Assembly: GCA_902577575.1 (NCBI GenBank)
Contig: CACGZQ010000006.1
Coordinates: 1-43,483 of the forward strand
Length of the DNA: 43,483 bases
Direction: 5' to 3'
Origin: an uncultured Pelagibacteraceae bacterium
GTDB taxonomy: Bacteria; Pseudomonadota; Alphaproteobacteria; Pelagibacterales; Pelagibacteraceae
The translations under genes and the position numbers were made by a program. Shown in pieces: positions 27,752-37,038 of this stretch. How positions within the stretch are numbered: the stretch's first letter is position 1; every line of letters starts with the position of its first letter. Under the pieces are notes generated by a model. That model was not told the origin of the DNA and made no database searches. It saw only the letters and a list, made by a program, of their open reading frames with translations.

Positions 27752-28958
27752 AAATATAAAATCAAAATTTCCAATTTTTGAACAAAAAATTAAAGGTAAG
27801 CCTTTAACTTACTTGGACAGCGCTAATTCTTCACAAAAACCAAAAACTGTAATTAATGAAATGTCCAGATTTTATGAAACTGAATTTTCAAATGTAGGTA
27901 GAAGCGTGCACACACTAGCAGTCAAAGCAACTAATAAATTTGAAGAAACGAGAGATACAGTTCAATCATATATAAATGCTAAGCACAGAGAAGAAATAAT
28001 TTTTACCAAAGGAGCTACTGAGGCAATAAATTTAGTAGCTAGTACTTATGGAGAAAAATTTATTAAAGCTGGTGATGAAATTCTAGTCACTGAATTAGAA
28101 CATCATTCAAATTACGTTCCATGGCATTATCTTAGAAAAAAGAGAGGCGCAGTTATTAAATTTGCATCAGTAAATGAAAATGGCGAAATTGATATTGATG
28201 AATTCAAAAAACAAATTACTGAAAAAACCAAAATGATTGCTTTTACTCACATTTCAAACGTTACAGGAACTATTATGCCAGTGAAGAAAATTATCGATTT
28301 GGCCAAATCCAAGAATATTCCAGTATTAATTGATGGGACTCAAGGCGCACCTCATTCAGTTGTAGACGTTCAAGATTTAGGATGTGATTTTTATGCTATT
28401 TCTTGTCATAAAATGTATGGACCTAATGGATTAGGTATTCTTTATGCTAAAAAAAAATGGGTAGATGAATTACCGCCATATCAAGGTGGTGGTGGAATGA
28501 TAAGCGAGGTAAAAAAAGATGAAATAACTTATGCAGATTCGCCTACAAAGTTTGAAGCAGGTACTATGCAAACCGCAGAGGTAGTAGCCTTTGCTAAATC
28601 AATTAAGTTTATACAGGATTTGGGAATAAAGAATATAGAAAAACATGAAAATCAAATACTTCAATATGGTTTAGAAAAATTGAGAAAAGACAATTCTGTA
28701 AATATAATTGGTAACCCCAAAAACAGGGCATCTATTTTGTCTTTTACTATTAAAGGAATTCATCCCCATGATATAGCTACAATCTTAGATGATGATGGTG
28801 TAGCAATTAGAGCAGGGCACCATTGTTGTCAAATTTTACATGATAAACTTGGAATACCTGCCTCAGCGAGAGCTTCAATTGGAGTTTATAACAGCAAAGA
28901 AGATATTGATATTTTAAGCGATTCAATTAGTAAATGTAAAAAAGTATTTCAAATTTAA
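27741..28958 (+). CDS. sufS: Cysteine desulfurase SufS
   Basis: PLP enzyme taking sulfur from cysteine for Fe-S assembly. The PLP lysine is K224 in SCHKMYGP, and the persulfide cysteine is C362 in RAGHHC, giving a group II (SufS/CsdA) desulfurase. LDSANSSQKP near the start and ELEHHSNYVPW are also typical. 405 residues. No SufE is encoded here; the neighbouring SufU probably accepts the sulfur. Confidence 0.96.
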   Translation: MGFENIKSKFPIFEQKIKGKPLTYLDSANSSQKPKTVINEMSRFYETEFSNVGRSVHTLAVKATNKFEETRDTVQSYINAKHREEIIFTKGATEAINLVASTYGEKFIKAGDEILVTELEHHSNYVPWHYLRKKRGAVIKFASVNENGEIDIDEFKKQITEKTKMIAFTHISNVTGTIMPVKKIIDLAKSKNIPVLIDGTQGAPHSVVDVQDLGCDFYAISCHKMYGPNGLGILYAKKKWVDELPPYQGGGGMISEVKKDEITYADSPTKFEAGTMQTAEVVAFAKSIKFIQDLGIKNIEKHENQILQYGLEKLRKDNSVNIIGNPKNRASILSFTIKGIHPHDIATILDDDGVAIRAGHHCCQILHDKLGIPASARASIGVYNSKEDIDILSDSISKCKKVFQI

Positions 28959-29402
28959 ATGGAACTAAAAGAACTTTATCAAGAAATTATTTTAGATCAT
29001 GCAAAAAACCCTAGAAACAAAGGTAAGTGCGAAGGATATAATCACGATGCAAAAGCTCATAATCCTCTTTGTGGTGACAAAGTTCATATTTTTTTAAAAT
29101 TGGATAAAGACAATAATATCTCAGGTTTAAGTTTTGAAGGTGAGGGTTGTGCAATTTCTTTAGCATCTGCATCAATTTTAACAGATACTTTAAAAGGTAG
29201 AGATTTACAATTTTCAAAAAAAGTTACAGATGATTTTTTGAATATGCTAAAAACTAAATCAAAAATTACTTTAAATAGTTTAACTGAGGATCAAATAACA
29301 ACTATATCCTCATTATCCGGTGTTCAAGAATTTCCAATGCGGATCAAATGTGCAACAATGGCTTGGCATACACTTTTGTCAGCTTTAGAAAAAAAAAGAT
29401 AA
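28959..29402 (+). CDS. sufU: SufU-type sulfur transfer/scaffold protein
   Basis: IscU-like protein of the SUF system. Ligand residues C38 and D40 in NPLCGD, C64 in GEGCAIS and C131 in RIKCATMAW are all present, with the longer spacing between C64 and C131 that marks SufU rather than IscU. It starts directly after the sufS stop. Family knowledge: SufU binds zinc and takes persulfide sulfur from SufS. Confidence 0.92.
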   Translation: MELKELYQEIILDHAKNPRNKGKCEGYNHDAKAHNPLCGDKVHIFLKLDKDNNISGLSFEGEGCAISLASASILTDTLKGRDLQFSKKVTDDFLNMLKTKSKITLNSLTEDQITTISSLSGVQEFPMRIKCATMAWHTLLSALEKKR

Positions 29403-29406
29403 TTTT

Positions 29407-29709
29407 ATGAGTAATTTGAAAGAAAAAATAATATCTGAAATAAAAAAGATTTATGATCCAGAGATTCCAGTTAATATTTTTGAATTAGGTTTAATATATA
29501 AAATCGAGGTAAAAGATGATAAAAGAGCAATAATAGAGATGACACTCACTTCTCCAAACTGTCCAGTTGCCGAAAGTTTGCCTAATTCTGTAAAAGATAA
29601 TATATTGAAGATTGATGGAATTGAAGATGTTGATTTAAAATTAGTTTGGGATCCTCCTTGGACAAAAGATAAAATGTCAGAGGCGGCTAAATTAGAATTA
29701 AATTTATGA
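29407..29709 (+). CDS. sufT: SufT, MIP18/DUF59-family Fe-S maturation factor
   Basis: 100 residues with YDPEIPVNIFELGLIY (16-31), TSPNCPVAE with the conserved C52, and a C-terminal DPPWTKDKMSEAAK. This is the DUF59 (MIP18) family, whose members in suf operons aid Fe-S delivery to target proteins. It overlaps sufA by four bases (ATGA). Confidence 0.9.
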   Translation: MSNLKEKIISEIKKIYDPEIPVNIFELGLIYKIEVKDDKRAIIEMTLTSPNCPVAESLPNSVKDNILKIDGIEDVDLKLVWDPPWTKDKMSEAAKLELNL

Positions 29710-30041
29710 AAGAACAAATAATAAGATTAAGCGATAACGCTGCTAAAAGAATAAAACAAATAATGTCTAAAGCAGAAAGCTCTACAATCGGTGTAAGAGT
29801 TGGAGTAAAATCTGGAGGATGTGCGGGTATGTCCTATATAATGGAATATGCAAAAGAAATTAAACCTAACGAAGAAGTAATAGAGGAAAAAGGAGTCAAA
29901 GTTCTTATAGAACCCAAAGCCATAATATATCTACTCGGCACTGAAATGGATTTTAAACAAGAAAAATTCTCATCACAATTTATTTTTAAAAATCCTAACG
30001 AAACTGAGCGCTGCGGTTGCGGCGAGTCTTTTAAAGTTTAA
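29706..30041 (+). CDS. sufA: A-type Fe-S carrier (SufA/IscA/ErpA family)
   Basis: 111 residues with the three conserved cysteines C39 in SGGCAGMSY, and C103 and C105 in ERCGCGESF. It carries Fe-S clusters from the SufBCD scaffold to targets. Last gene of the suf unit. The stop is interleaved with that of convergent glnA through TTAA (30038-30041). The last 15 codons are noticeably richer in G and C than the rest of the operon. Confidence 0.93.
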   Translation: MKEQIIRLSDNAAKRIKQIMSKAESSTIGVRVGVKSGGCAGMSYIMEYAKEIKPNEEVIEEKGVKVLIEPKAIIYLLGTEMDFKQEKFSSQFIFKNPNETERCGCGESFKV

Positions 30042-31444
30042 CCACTATAATACATCTCAAACTCTATTGGATGAGGTGTATGTTCAAAATTATAAATTTC
30101 TTGAAACTTTAACTCAATGTAAGCATCAATCTGATCGTCGGTAAATACACCACCTTCAGTTAAGAATTTTCTATCTTTATCAAGGTTTTGCATAGCCTCT
30201 CTTAAAGAGCCACAAACTGTTGGAAGTTTTTTTACTTCATCTTCAGATAGTGAGTATAAATCTTGATCAAATGCTTTGCCCGGATCAATTTTATTTTTAA
30301 TCCCATCAATTCCAGCCATTAACATGGATGCAAAAGTTAGATAGGGGTTCCCAGCCGCATCTGGAAATCTTATTTCCATCCTTGCAGCTTTTGGATTCAT
30401 TATCACTGGAATTCTGCAAGAAGCCGATCTATTTCTAGCTGAATAAGCTAAAATCACAGGTGCTTCAAAGCCTGGTATTAATCTCTTATAACTATTTGTT
30501 GTAGCGTTAGCAAAAGCATTTATCGCTCTGGCATGTTTTAATATTCCTCCGATATAATAAAGTGCCTGTTTTGATAAGCCTGCATATTCTTTACCCATAA
30601 AAACTGGAGTACTACCTTTCCAAATTGATTGGTGACAGTGCATACCCGATCCGTTATCACCTTTTACTGGTTTAGGCATGAATGTAGCTGTTTTACCAAA
30701 CGAGTGAGTTACCATTTGAACAGCATACTTGTAAAGCTGCACGTTATCTGCCTGATTCGTTAAAGTTCCAAAATACATTCCTAATTCGTGTTGACTTGGT
30801 GCGACCTCGTGATGATGTTTTTCAACTTTCACACCCATATCTTTTAGAGCTTTTAAATATTCACCTCTCATATCTTGAGCACTATCAACTGGAGGAACAG
30901 GGAAATAACCACCCTTAATTCCCGGTCTGTGACCCATATTTCCATTCTCATATTTTTTTCCAGTGTTATAAGGTCCTTCTGAACTATCGATACTAAAACT
31001 CGTCTCGTTCATATCATTTTTAAATCTTACATCGTCAAAAACAAAAAACTCCGGCTCCGGACCAAAATACGATTTATCTCCAATGCCTGTTTTTTTTAAA
31101 TATGCTTCAGCTTTTTTCGCTGTTCCTCTCGGATCTCTTTCATATGGATTTTTCTTTACAGCGTCTAAAATATCACAAAAAATATTTAATGTAGTATGAG
31201 AGTTAAAGGGATCTATTATTGGTCTTTCTAAGTCAGGTTTTAAAATCATGTCTGACTCGTTAATTGCTTTCCATCCAGCTATCGAGGAACCATCAAAAAA
31301 TACTCCATTATCAAGCATGTCTTCGTCAACAACAGTTGCGTCCATTGTTAGATGTTGTAGCTTGCCTTTTGGATCTGTAAATCTTAAATCCACAAATTCA
31401 ACCTGCTTATCTTTCATAAGCTTTAAAACATTTTTTGAACTCAT
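30038..31444 (-). CDS. glnA: Glutamine synthetase, type I
   Basis: Main ammonium-assimilating enzyme (glutamate + NH3 + ATP to glutamine). Seen: beta-grasp domain with [24 protein letters not shown], metal/substrate motifs [35 protein letters not shown] and [20 protein letters not shown]. The adenylylation-site tyrosine is in [11 protein letters not shown]. 468 residues, standard GSI-beta length. It is monocistronic here and has one of the strongest Shine-Dalgarno sequences in the window. Confidence 0.97.
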   Translation of the reverse strand: MSSKNVLKLMKDKQVEFVDLRFTDPKGKLQHLTMDATVVDEDMLDNGVFFDGSSIAGWKAINESDMILKPDLERPIIDPFNSHTTLNIFCDILDAVKKNPYERDPRGTAKKAEAYLKKTGIGDKSYFGPEPEFFVFDDVRFKNDMNETSFSIDSSEGPYNTGKKYENGNMGHRPGIKGGYFPVPPVDSAQDMRGEYLKALKDMGVKVEKHHHEVAPSQHELGMYFGTLTNQADNVQLYKYAVQMVTHSFGKTATFMPKPVKGDNGSGMHCHQSIWKGSTPVFMGKEYAGLSKQALYYIGGILKHARAINAFANATTNSYKRLIPGFEAPVILAYSARNRSASCRIPVIMNPKAARMEIRFPDAAGNPYLTFASMLMAGIDGIKNKIDPGKAFDQDLYSLSEDEVKKLPTVCGSLREAMQNLDKDRKFLTEGGVFTDDQIDAYIELKFQEIYNFEHTPHPIEFEMYYSG

Positions 31445-31449
31445 TTAAA

Positions 31450-31458
31450 CTCCTCTTT
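31450..31458 (-). promoter_or_regulatory. Strong ribosome binding site of glnA
   Basis: On the minus strand AAAGAGGAG ends five bases before the glnA ATG. Most other genes in the window have weak or no Shine-Dalgarno sequences or use overlapping starts, so this stands out and suits a highly expressed gene. Confidence 0.7.
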
Positions 31459-31495
31459 ATTACGAAATGTATTAGTTTTAATAATGACGCGAACA

Positions 31496-31523
31496 TATAT
31501 AATGAATTTTTTTGTAAGAACAA
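31496..31523 (-). promoter_or_regulatory. Candidate glnA promoter
   Basis: On the minus strand TTGTTC (31518-31523), a 16-base spacer and TATATA (31496-31501). The predicted leader of about 45 bases is too short for a classic riboswitch. No NtrC or sigma-54 (GG-N10-GC) signature was seen. Confidence 0.35.
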
Positions 31524-31576
31524 TTAAAAACTGATAACAGCTATGCAATTAATTCATAATACAATCATTAATTGAA

Positions 31577-32464
31577 ATGAGAGAAGCTAATAACTTAGAT
31601 TTAACATTATTAATTTTTTTAGGTGTAATATGGGGTTCGTCTTTTTTTAATATTAAAATTGCCACTTACTCTTACGAACCTTTTACACTAGCTTTAATAC
31701 GAGTATTTTTTGCTAGTATACCCCTAGTACTTTTGTGTCATTACAAAAATATAAAAATTGAGGCCTTTCGCAAAAATTGGAAATGGTTTGCTCTAATAGG
31801 TTTATGCAATATTGCAATACCCTTTGTATTAATAGCTATCGGTACTGCCAAAATTAATAGCTATTTAGCAGCAATATTAATGAGCACAACACCTTTAAGC
31901 GGTTCAATACTAGCTCATTTTTTTTTAAAAGATGAAAAATTATCTTTTTTAAAATCACTTGGAGTATTAATAGGTTTTAGCGGTATAATATTACTTTTTT
32001 TTGATAAAGTTATTATTAATGAAAACAATATCATTTATGCATTAATTACAATTTTAGGGTCAACTTTTTACTGTATAGGAGGAATTTTAACTTTAAAGTT
32101 AAAACATAAAAAAAATGAAAATGTAACAACCTCGACTACGTTATGGTCAATTATCTTTTTGTTACCTTTCTCTATTTTAATCGAAAAGCCCTGGAACTTG
32201 AGCCCGTCAATAGAATCAACTTTAGCTTTGCTATATCTCGGCACGATAGCAACAGGCTTAGCTTGGCTGATAAGATTTAGAATTTTGACAGTTAATGGAC
32301 TGGTATTTCAGACTCAAGTAGCCTATTTAATCCCGATATTTGGAATTTTATTCGGGTATTTTTTGATGAATGAGATAATTACTTGGAAAGTTTTCGTATC
32401 ACTAGCTATAATACTTTTAGGAATCTATATATTTAAACGAAATAATACAGGATTAAAAAATTAG
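31577..32464 (+). CDS. EamA/DMT-family transporter
   Basis: 295 residues with about ten hydrophobic segments in two repeated halves. The N-terminal LIFLGVIWGSSFFNIKIA is the typical start of EamA proteins, and the second half begins near ALITILGSTFYCIGGI and ends in LIPIFGILFGYFLMNE. The inner-membrane protein is probably an exporter of amino acids or other metabolites; the substrate cannot be predicted from the sequence. The next gene begins one base after its stop, so the two may be co-transcribed. Confidence 0.88.
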   Translation: MREANNLDLTLLIFLGVIWGSSFFNIKIATYSYEPFTLALIRVFFASIPLVLLCHYKNIKIEAFRKNWKWFALIGLCNIAIPFVLIAIGTAKINSYLAAILMSTTPLSGSILAHFFLKDEKLSFLKSLGVLIGFSGIILLFFDKVIINENNIIYALITILGSTFYCIGGILTLKLKHKKNENVTTSTTLWSIIFLLPFSILIEKPWNLSPSIESTLALLYLGTIATGLAWLIRFRILTVNGLVFQTQVAYLIPIFGILFGYFLMNEIITWKVFVSLAIILLGIYIFKRNNTGLKN

Positions 32465-32465
32465 C

Positions 32466-33527
32466 ATGGGAAATGAAAGTATAGAGGCAAGTTTTCTTTC
32501 GGTTTTTGCACTAATAACTTTTTTTATTTTTCTTTTGATAAGTAAATATTCTCACAAGATTAAATCTGGATCACTTTTAGACTCAAATTTTGAAAAACCT
32601 CAAGCTTTCCATGAAACTCCAGTGACTAGAAGTGGTGGATTAGCATGTGTAATTTCAATGTTTATTTTCTATGGAATTTACTTTTTGCTATATTCTAAAA
32701 TCTTATATGGACATTTACTGTTAGGAATTTCAATGTTTTTTATTGGTTTTATTGACGACTTAAGAATCAACATTAAACCATCTGAAAGATTATTACTTAT
32801 GGTTATGCTTCTTTTTATATTCATATACTTTTTGCCAATACAAATTCTAAATTTAGATATACAGTTTTTATCGTTTTTAGTTTCGAATAAATTACTTTCA
32901 ACTATTTTTGTTCTTCTTTGTTTTCTTTTCATAATAAATGGAGCTAATTTAATTGATGGTTTTAATGGATTACTATCAATAAACTTAATTATTATTAATT
33001 TAATTTTAACTTATGTAAATATGACAAATAATATTTTTGATCTAGCAATAATATCTATTTCTCAGATCATAATATTACTTTCCTTTACATTATTTAATTT
33101 TCCAAATGCTAAAATCTTTCTAGGAGATGGTGGAGCATATTTGATGGGATCAATTGTTGCTCTGAATGTAATTTTAACAAATAATTTTAATCCTCAAATT
33201 TCATCATTTTTTTTCTGCACACTTGTATTTTATCTATTTTACGAAGTTTTCTTCTCATTTTTAAGAAAGTTATATCAAAAAAAATCTCCCATCCATCCTG
33301 ATGGAAAACATCTTCATATGCTAATTTTTTACAAAATATCTAATAAACATGGAATTCTTAAAGCCAATTACGTCACTTCAATTTTTATAAATTTTTGTTA
33401 TTTTATTCTGATACTTCCTGGTCTATATTTTATTAATAACCCAATTTTGAGTAGATATTGGTTTTTCGCTTTATTATTAATTTATACTGTTATCTATCTA
33501 AGACTTTATCGTTTAACAAAAAATTAA
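32466..33527 (+). CDS. WecA/MraY-family polyprenyl-phosphate sugar-phosphate transferase
   Basis: Integral membrane protein of 353 residues with about ten helices. Family motifs in order: HETPVTRSGGLAC (substrate-side loop), FIDDLRI (DD motif), NLIDGFNGL, FLGDGGAYLMG, and the C-terminal HPDGKHLH histidine motif. These define enzymes that transfer a HexNAc-1-phosphate from a UDP-sugar to undecaprenyl phosphate. It is closer to WecA/TagO/WbpL than to MraY by its histidine motif, so it probably starts surface-glycan or O-antigen-like synthesis. The start follows the DMT gene directly. Confidence 0.85.
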   Translation: MGNESIEASFLSVFALITFFIFLLISKYSHKIKSGSLLDSNFEKPQAFHETPVTRSGGLACVISMFIFYGIYFLLYSKILYGHLLLGISMFFIGFIDDLRINIKPSERLLLMVMLLFIFIYFLPIQILNLDIQFLSFLVSNKLLSTIFVLLCFLFIINGANLIDGFNGLLSINLIIINLILTYVNMTNNIFDLAIISISQIIILLSFTLFNFPNAKIFLGDGGAYLMGSIVALNVILTNNFNPQISSFFFCTLVFYLFYEVFFSFLRKLYQKKSPIHPDGKHLHMLIFYKISNKHGILKANYVTSIFINFCYFILILPGLYFINNPILSRYWFFALLLIYTVIYLRLYRLTKN

Positions 33528-33556
33528 TTTGTTATATAAATCAACGATTAATAAAA

Positions 33557-33641
33557 GGGCAAGTGGCGGAATTGGTATACGCGCTGGTCTTAGAAACCAG
33601 TGCCGCAAGGCTTAAGAGTTCGAGTCTCTTCTTGCCCACCA
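33557..33641 (+). tRNA. tRNA-Leu (UAG anticodon)
   Basis: The acceptor stem GGGCAAG (33557-33563) pairs with CTTGCCC (33631-33637), followed by A and an encoded CCA (639-641 of this kilobase). The anticodon stem CTGGT/ACCAG encloses the loop CTTAGAA with anticodon TAG. The T arm is AAGAG-TTCGAGT-CTCTT. A long variable arm fits leucine (class II tRNA). A TATATA at 33533-33538 may be its -10 box. The 3' end is six bases from the tig start codon. Confidence 0.95.
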
Positions 33642-33647
33642 AAAAAT

Positions 33648-35021
33648 ATGAAAATTGAAGTACATTCAAAAAAAGGCCTAAGAACTATCTTATCAGTCAT
33701 TGTTGATAAGAAAACAATCCAAGTTAAAATGGATGAAAGACTTTCAGAGTTACAAAAAGAAGTATCTTTAAAAGGTTTTAGGCCTGGAAAAGTTCCACCA
33801 TCAGTAATTAAAAGTCAGTTTGGTAAATCTATTTATGGAGAAGTAATTGATAAGGTTTTAAGAGAAACTTCTATTAAAGCTATCGAAGAAAAAAAACTAA
33901 AAGTGGCTGGACAACCAAAAATAGATCTCAAGCAATTTGGTGAAGGCAAAGATTTAAATTACGAGCTTCAAATTGATTGTCTGCCATCAATAAAATTAAG
34001 TTCATTTGAAAATATTAAAGCTACTGATTACAAAATAAAAATTGAGAAAAAAATTATAGATACTAAAATTGAAGAAATTGCAAAACAAAATAAAAAGTTT
34101 GAGGAAAAAAAAGTTGACGAAAAGTCTCTTATCGGAGATCAAATTGTATTTGATTATAAAGCAACTATCGATGGCAATAAATTTGAGGGCAATGAGGGAA
34201 AAGGAGTTCAAATTGAATTAGGTAAAAATCTATTTTTAGATGGTTTTGATAATCAATTGTTAGGATTAAAAAAAAATGATAAAAAAATTATAAAAGCTAA
34301 TTTACCTACAAATTATCCAAAAAAAGAACTAGCAAATAAATTAGCAAATTTTGAATGTAAAATTTTAAATATTAGAAAGGGCATAGAAAATAAAATTGAT
34401 GATAACTTTGCAAAAATGATAGGATCAAGAGATTTAAATGATTTAAAGATTCAGATTGAGAAACAAATTTCAGGACAATATCTTCATGCACTAAGTTCTA
34501 TTACAAAAAAAGAAATTCTAGAACAAATCGAAAAAAATCATAATCTAGATTTACCAAAAAATTTAATTGATCAAGAGCTTAGTTTGATGACAAAAAATTT
34601 GAAACCAGAGGATCAAGAAAAACAAAGAGAAAAAAATGAAAAATTAGCTAAATCAAGAATAAAATTGGGATTAATTTTAAACGAGATTGGTGAAAAAAAT
34701 AATCTTAAAGTTTCTGATAACGATTTAGCTACCGAAATACAGAAACAGGTTAAGAATATGCCAGGACAAGAAAAAATGGTATTAGACTATTATCAAAAAA
34801 ATCCAAGTGCTTCTCAAAGTTTAAAAGGTTCTCTATACGAAGAAAAAATAATTAAATTGATTAAATCAAAAATTAAAATTTCAACTAAAGAAATTAGTAT
34901 TAAAGAGGCAGAGACAATTCTTAAAAACTTAAATAAACCAAATGTAGATAGTAAGTCTAAGTCTAAAACTAAATCTTCTATAAAAGATAAGCCTAAAACA
35001 AAAAAAATTAGTAAAAAGTAA
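33648..35021 (+). CDS. tig: Trigger factor
   Basis: Ribosome-bound chaperone and prolyl isomerase that receives nascent chains. The ribosome-binding signature is GFRPGKVPPSVIKSQFG; the FKBP-type domain follows (about 155-240: GDQIVFDYKATIDG), then a helical C-terminal chaperone domain and a Lys/Ser-rich tail. 457 residues from ATG 33648. The frame is open upstream into the tRNA, but those codons are the tRNA itself. It starts the tig-clpP-clpX-lon cluster found in many bacteria. Confidence 0.95.
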   Translation: MKIEVHSKKGLRTILSVIVDKKTIQVKMDERLSELQKEVSLKGFRPGKVPPSVIKSQFGKSIYGEVIDKVLRETSIKAIEEKKLKVAGQPKIDLKQFGEGKDLNYELQIDCLPSIKLSSFENIKATDYKIKIEKKIIDTKIEEIAKQNKKFEEKKVDEKSLIGDQIVFDYKATIDGNKFEGNEGKGVQIELGKNLFLDGFDNQLLGLKKNDKKIIKANLPTNYPKKELANKLANFECKILNIRKGIENKIDDNFAKMIGSRDLNDLKIQIEKQISGQYLHALSSITKKEILEQIEKNHNLDLPKNLIDQELSLMTKNLKPEDQEKQREKNEKLAKSRIKLGLILNEIGEKNNLKVSDNDLATEIQKQVKNMPGQEKMVLDYYQKNPSASQSLKGSLYEEKIIKLIKSKIKISTKEISIKEAETILKNLNKPNVDSKSKSKTKSSIKDKPKTKKISKK

Positions 35022-35043
35022 TCAATAGTTGTATAAATTCTAC

Positions 35044-35655
35044 ATGAGTCGCGAATTAGAAGAAAAAATGAACAGTTTAATTCCTATGGTTGTTGAGCAA
35101 ACAAGTAAAGGAGAAAGAGCCTATGATATATATTCTAGACTTCTTAAAGAAAGAATTGTTTTTTTAGTTGGTCCAGTAAATGATGCAGTTGCCTCATTAG
35201 TTACAGCACAATTATTATTTCTTGAGTCAGAAAATCCTAATAAAGAAATTAATTTTTACATTAATAGCCCAGGGGGGTTAGTAACTGCTGGTTTAGGAAT
35301 ATACGATACAATGCAATATATAAACTCTCCAGTATCGACTTTATGTATAGGTCAAGCTTCTTCAATGGGTTCATTTTTATTAGCCGCTGGTGAGAAAGGT
35401 AAAAGATTTTCACTTCCTAATTCTCGAATTATGGTTCACCAGCCATCTGCTGGTTTTCAAGGTCAAGCTACAGATATCCAAATACATGCTAAAGAAATTT
35501 TGTCTTTAAAGGAAAGACTTAATAAAATATATTCTAAACATACCGGAAAATCTGTAGACCAAATATCCGATGCATTAGAGAGAGATAATTTCATGACTGC
35601 CGAAGAGGCTAAAAAATTTGGCCTAATAGACTCAGTTGTGGAGAAAAGAAAATAA
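35044..35655 (+). CDS. clpP: ATP-dependent Clp protease proteolytic subunit
   Basis: Serine peptidase tetradecamer that degrades proteins unfolded by ClpX (or ClpA). The catalytic triad is S107 in GQASSMGS, H132 in MVHQPSAG and D181 in ERDNFM. 203 residues from ATG 35044. An upstream in-frame TTG at 35029 would add five residues without family support. [19 protein letters not shown] is typical of the mature N-terminus. Confidence 0.95.
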   Translation: MSRELEEKMNSLIPMVVEQTSKGERAYDIYSRLLKERIVFLVGPVNDAVASLVTAQLLFLESENPNKEINFYINSPGGLVTAGLGIYDTMQYINSPVSTLCIGQASSMGSFLLAAGEKGKRFSLPNSRIMVHQPSAGFQGQATDIQIHAKEILSLKERLNKIYSKHTGKSVDQISDALERDNFMTAEEAKKFGLIDSVVEKRK

Positions 35656-35688
35656 AACACAATATATAGGCAAGTTCACAACTTCAAC

Positions 35689-35717
35689 TTGATATGCAAA
35701 TTCCAGCAATTTATAAT
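35689..35717 (+). promoter_or_regulatory. Strong sigma-70 type promoter for clpX
   Basis: TTGATA (35689-35694), exactly 17 bases, then TATAAT (35712-35717): nearly consensus. Transcription would begin about 12 bases before the clpX ATG at 35736, so the leader is very short and lacks a Shine-Dalgarno. It gives clpX-lon a promoter independent of clpP. The -10 runs into an 11-base sequence shared with the lon start. Confidence 0.65.
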
Positions 35718-35726
35718 AGTGTAAGT
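35716..35726 (+). repeat. Shared 11-mer ATAGTGTAAGT, copy 1 (clpX promoter)
   Basis: ATAGTGTAAGT overlaps the last two bases of the clpX -10 box and spans the expected transcription start. An identical copy lies directly before the lon ATG (37028-37038). Confidence 0.6.
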
Positions 35727-35735
35727 TGATTCGAT

Positions 35736-36989
35736 ATGACTGAAAAAAATAATAAAAATATTTTATATTGTTCCTTCTGTGGAAAAAGTCAGCATGAAGT
35801 AAGAAAGTTGATTGCTGGCCCAACTGTTTTCATTTGTGATGAATGTGTTGAACTTTGCATGGACATTATTAAAGAAGAAAACAAAAGTTCACTTGTTAAA
35901 CATCAAGATGGAGTTCCGTCACCAAAAGAAATTTGTAACGTGTTGGATGATTATGTTATCGGTCAAAAACTTGCTAAAGAGATACTCTCAGTAGCAGTAC
36001 ATAACCACTATAAAAGATTAAATCACGAGACCAAAAATAATAAAGACATTGAGCTCTCCAAATCTAATATATTATTAGTAGGTCCAACAGGATGTGGAAA
36101 AACTTTGTTAGCTCAAACATTAGCAAGAATACTAGATGTACCTTTTACGATGGCCGACGCAACAACTTTGACAGAAGCAGGTTATGTTGGTGAAGATGTA
36201 GAAAATATTATTTTAAAATTATTACAAGCAGCAGACTACAACGTTGACAAAGCTCAAAGGGGTATAGTTTATATCGATGAAGTGGATAAGATAAGTAGAA
36301 AATCTGAAAATCCGTCTATAACAAGAGACGTATCAGGTGAAGGAGTACAACAAGCCTTGTTAAAAATAATGGAAGGTACGGTTGCAAGCGTTCCCCCACA
36401 AGGTGGAAGAAAACACCCACAACAAGAATTTTTACAAGTTGACACAACAAATATATTATTTATTTGCGGTGGAGCCTTTGCTGGACTTGATAAATTAATC
36501 GAGAGCAGAGGAAAAGGGAGTTCTATTGGCTTTGGAGCAAAAGTAAAAAATTTTAAAGAGCAACCATTTTCCCAAGTAATGAAACTTTTAGAGCCTGAAG
36601 ATTTGATTAAATATGGATTAATTCCAGAGTTTATTGGAAGAATGCCTATAATAGCCACTCTCGATGATTTAAATGAAAGTTCTTTAGTTAAAATTTTGAA
36701 AGAACCTAAAAATTCTCTAATAAAACAATATCAAAGATTATTTGAATTTGAAGATGTGACATTAGAATTTAAAGACGAAGCTATTTCTGAAATAGCAAAA
36801 AAAGCTATAAGTAAAAAAACAGGAGCAAGAGGATTAAGATCTATTTTAGAAAATATTCTTTTAAAAACTATGTTTGAGTTACCAGATATGGAAAATGTAA
36901 TCAAGGTTACTGTGGATAGTTCTGCTGTTAAAGGCAATTCTGAACCCATTGTGACATATGGAAACAAATCATCAACATCAGTAGCGTAA
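35736..36989 (+). CDS. clpX: ClpX unfoldase subunit of ClpXP
   Basis: AAA+ unfoldase that recognises tagged substrates and feeds ClpP. The N-terminal zinc-binding domain has C12, C15, C34 and C37 ([18 protein letters not shown]). Walker A is GPTGCGKT, Walker B is [11 protein letters not shown]. The ClpP-binding IGF loop is in [11 protein letters not shown], and the [19 protein letters not shown] region is typical. 417 residues, normal. Confidence 0.97.
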   Translation: MTEKNNKNILYCSFCGKSQHEVRKLIAGPTVFICDECVELCMDIIKEENKSSLVKHQDGVPSPKEICNVLDDYVIGQKLAKEILSVAVHNHYKRLNHETKNNKDIELSKSNILLVGPTGCGKTLLAQTLARILDVPFTMADATTLTEAGYVGEDVENIILKLLQAADYNVDKAQRGIVYIDEVDKISRKSENPSITRDVSGEGVQQALLKIMEGTVASVPPQGGRKHPQQEFLQVDTTNILFICGGAFAGLDKLIESRGKGSSIGFGAKVKNFKEQPFSQVMKLLEPEDLIKYGLIPEFIGRMPIIATLDDLNESSLVKILKEPKNSLIKQYQRLFEFEDVTLEFKDEAISEIAKKAISKKTGARGLRSILENILLKTMFELPDMENVIKVTVDSSAVKGNSEPIVTYGNKSSTSVA

Positions 36990-37001
36990 AAAAAAATTAT
37001 T

Positions 37002-37031
37002 CTTGAAATTAACAAATTAATTGCCATATAG
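37002..37031 (+). promoter_or_regulatory. Candidate lon promoter, sigma-32-like
   Basis: CTTGAA (37002-37007), 16 bases, then CCATATAG (37024-37031). This resembles the heat-shock sigma-32 pattern (CTTGAA, 13-17 bases, CCCCAT-T) and also, more loosely, a sigma-70 pattern (TTGAAA-N16-CATATA). Either way the predicted transcription start falls within a few bases of the lon ATG at 37039. Confidence 0.5.
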
Positions 37032-37038
37032 TGTAAGT
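37028..37038 (+). repeat. Shared 11-mer ATAGTGTAAGT, copy 2 (directly before lon ATG)
   Basis: Identical to 35716-35726 in the clpX promoter, with the same position relative to the -10 box. It abuts the lon start codon. Confidence 0.6.

Noticed and set aside
31445-31576. Possible glutamine or other riboswitch before glnA
   Set aside because: Predicted leader is only about 45 bases; no conserved riboswitch core or stable hairpin was seen.
33600-33647. Upstream extension of trigger factor into the tRNA
   Set aside because: The bases fold as tRNA-Leu with complete acceptor, anticodon and T arms; trigger factors start at MKIEV-like sequence at 33648.
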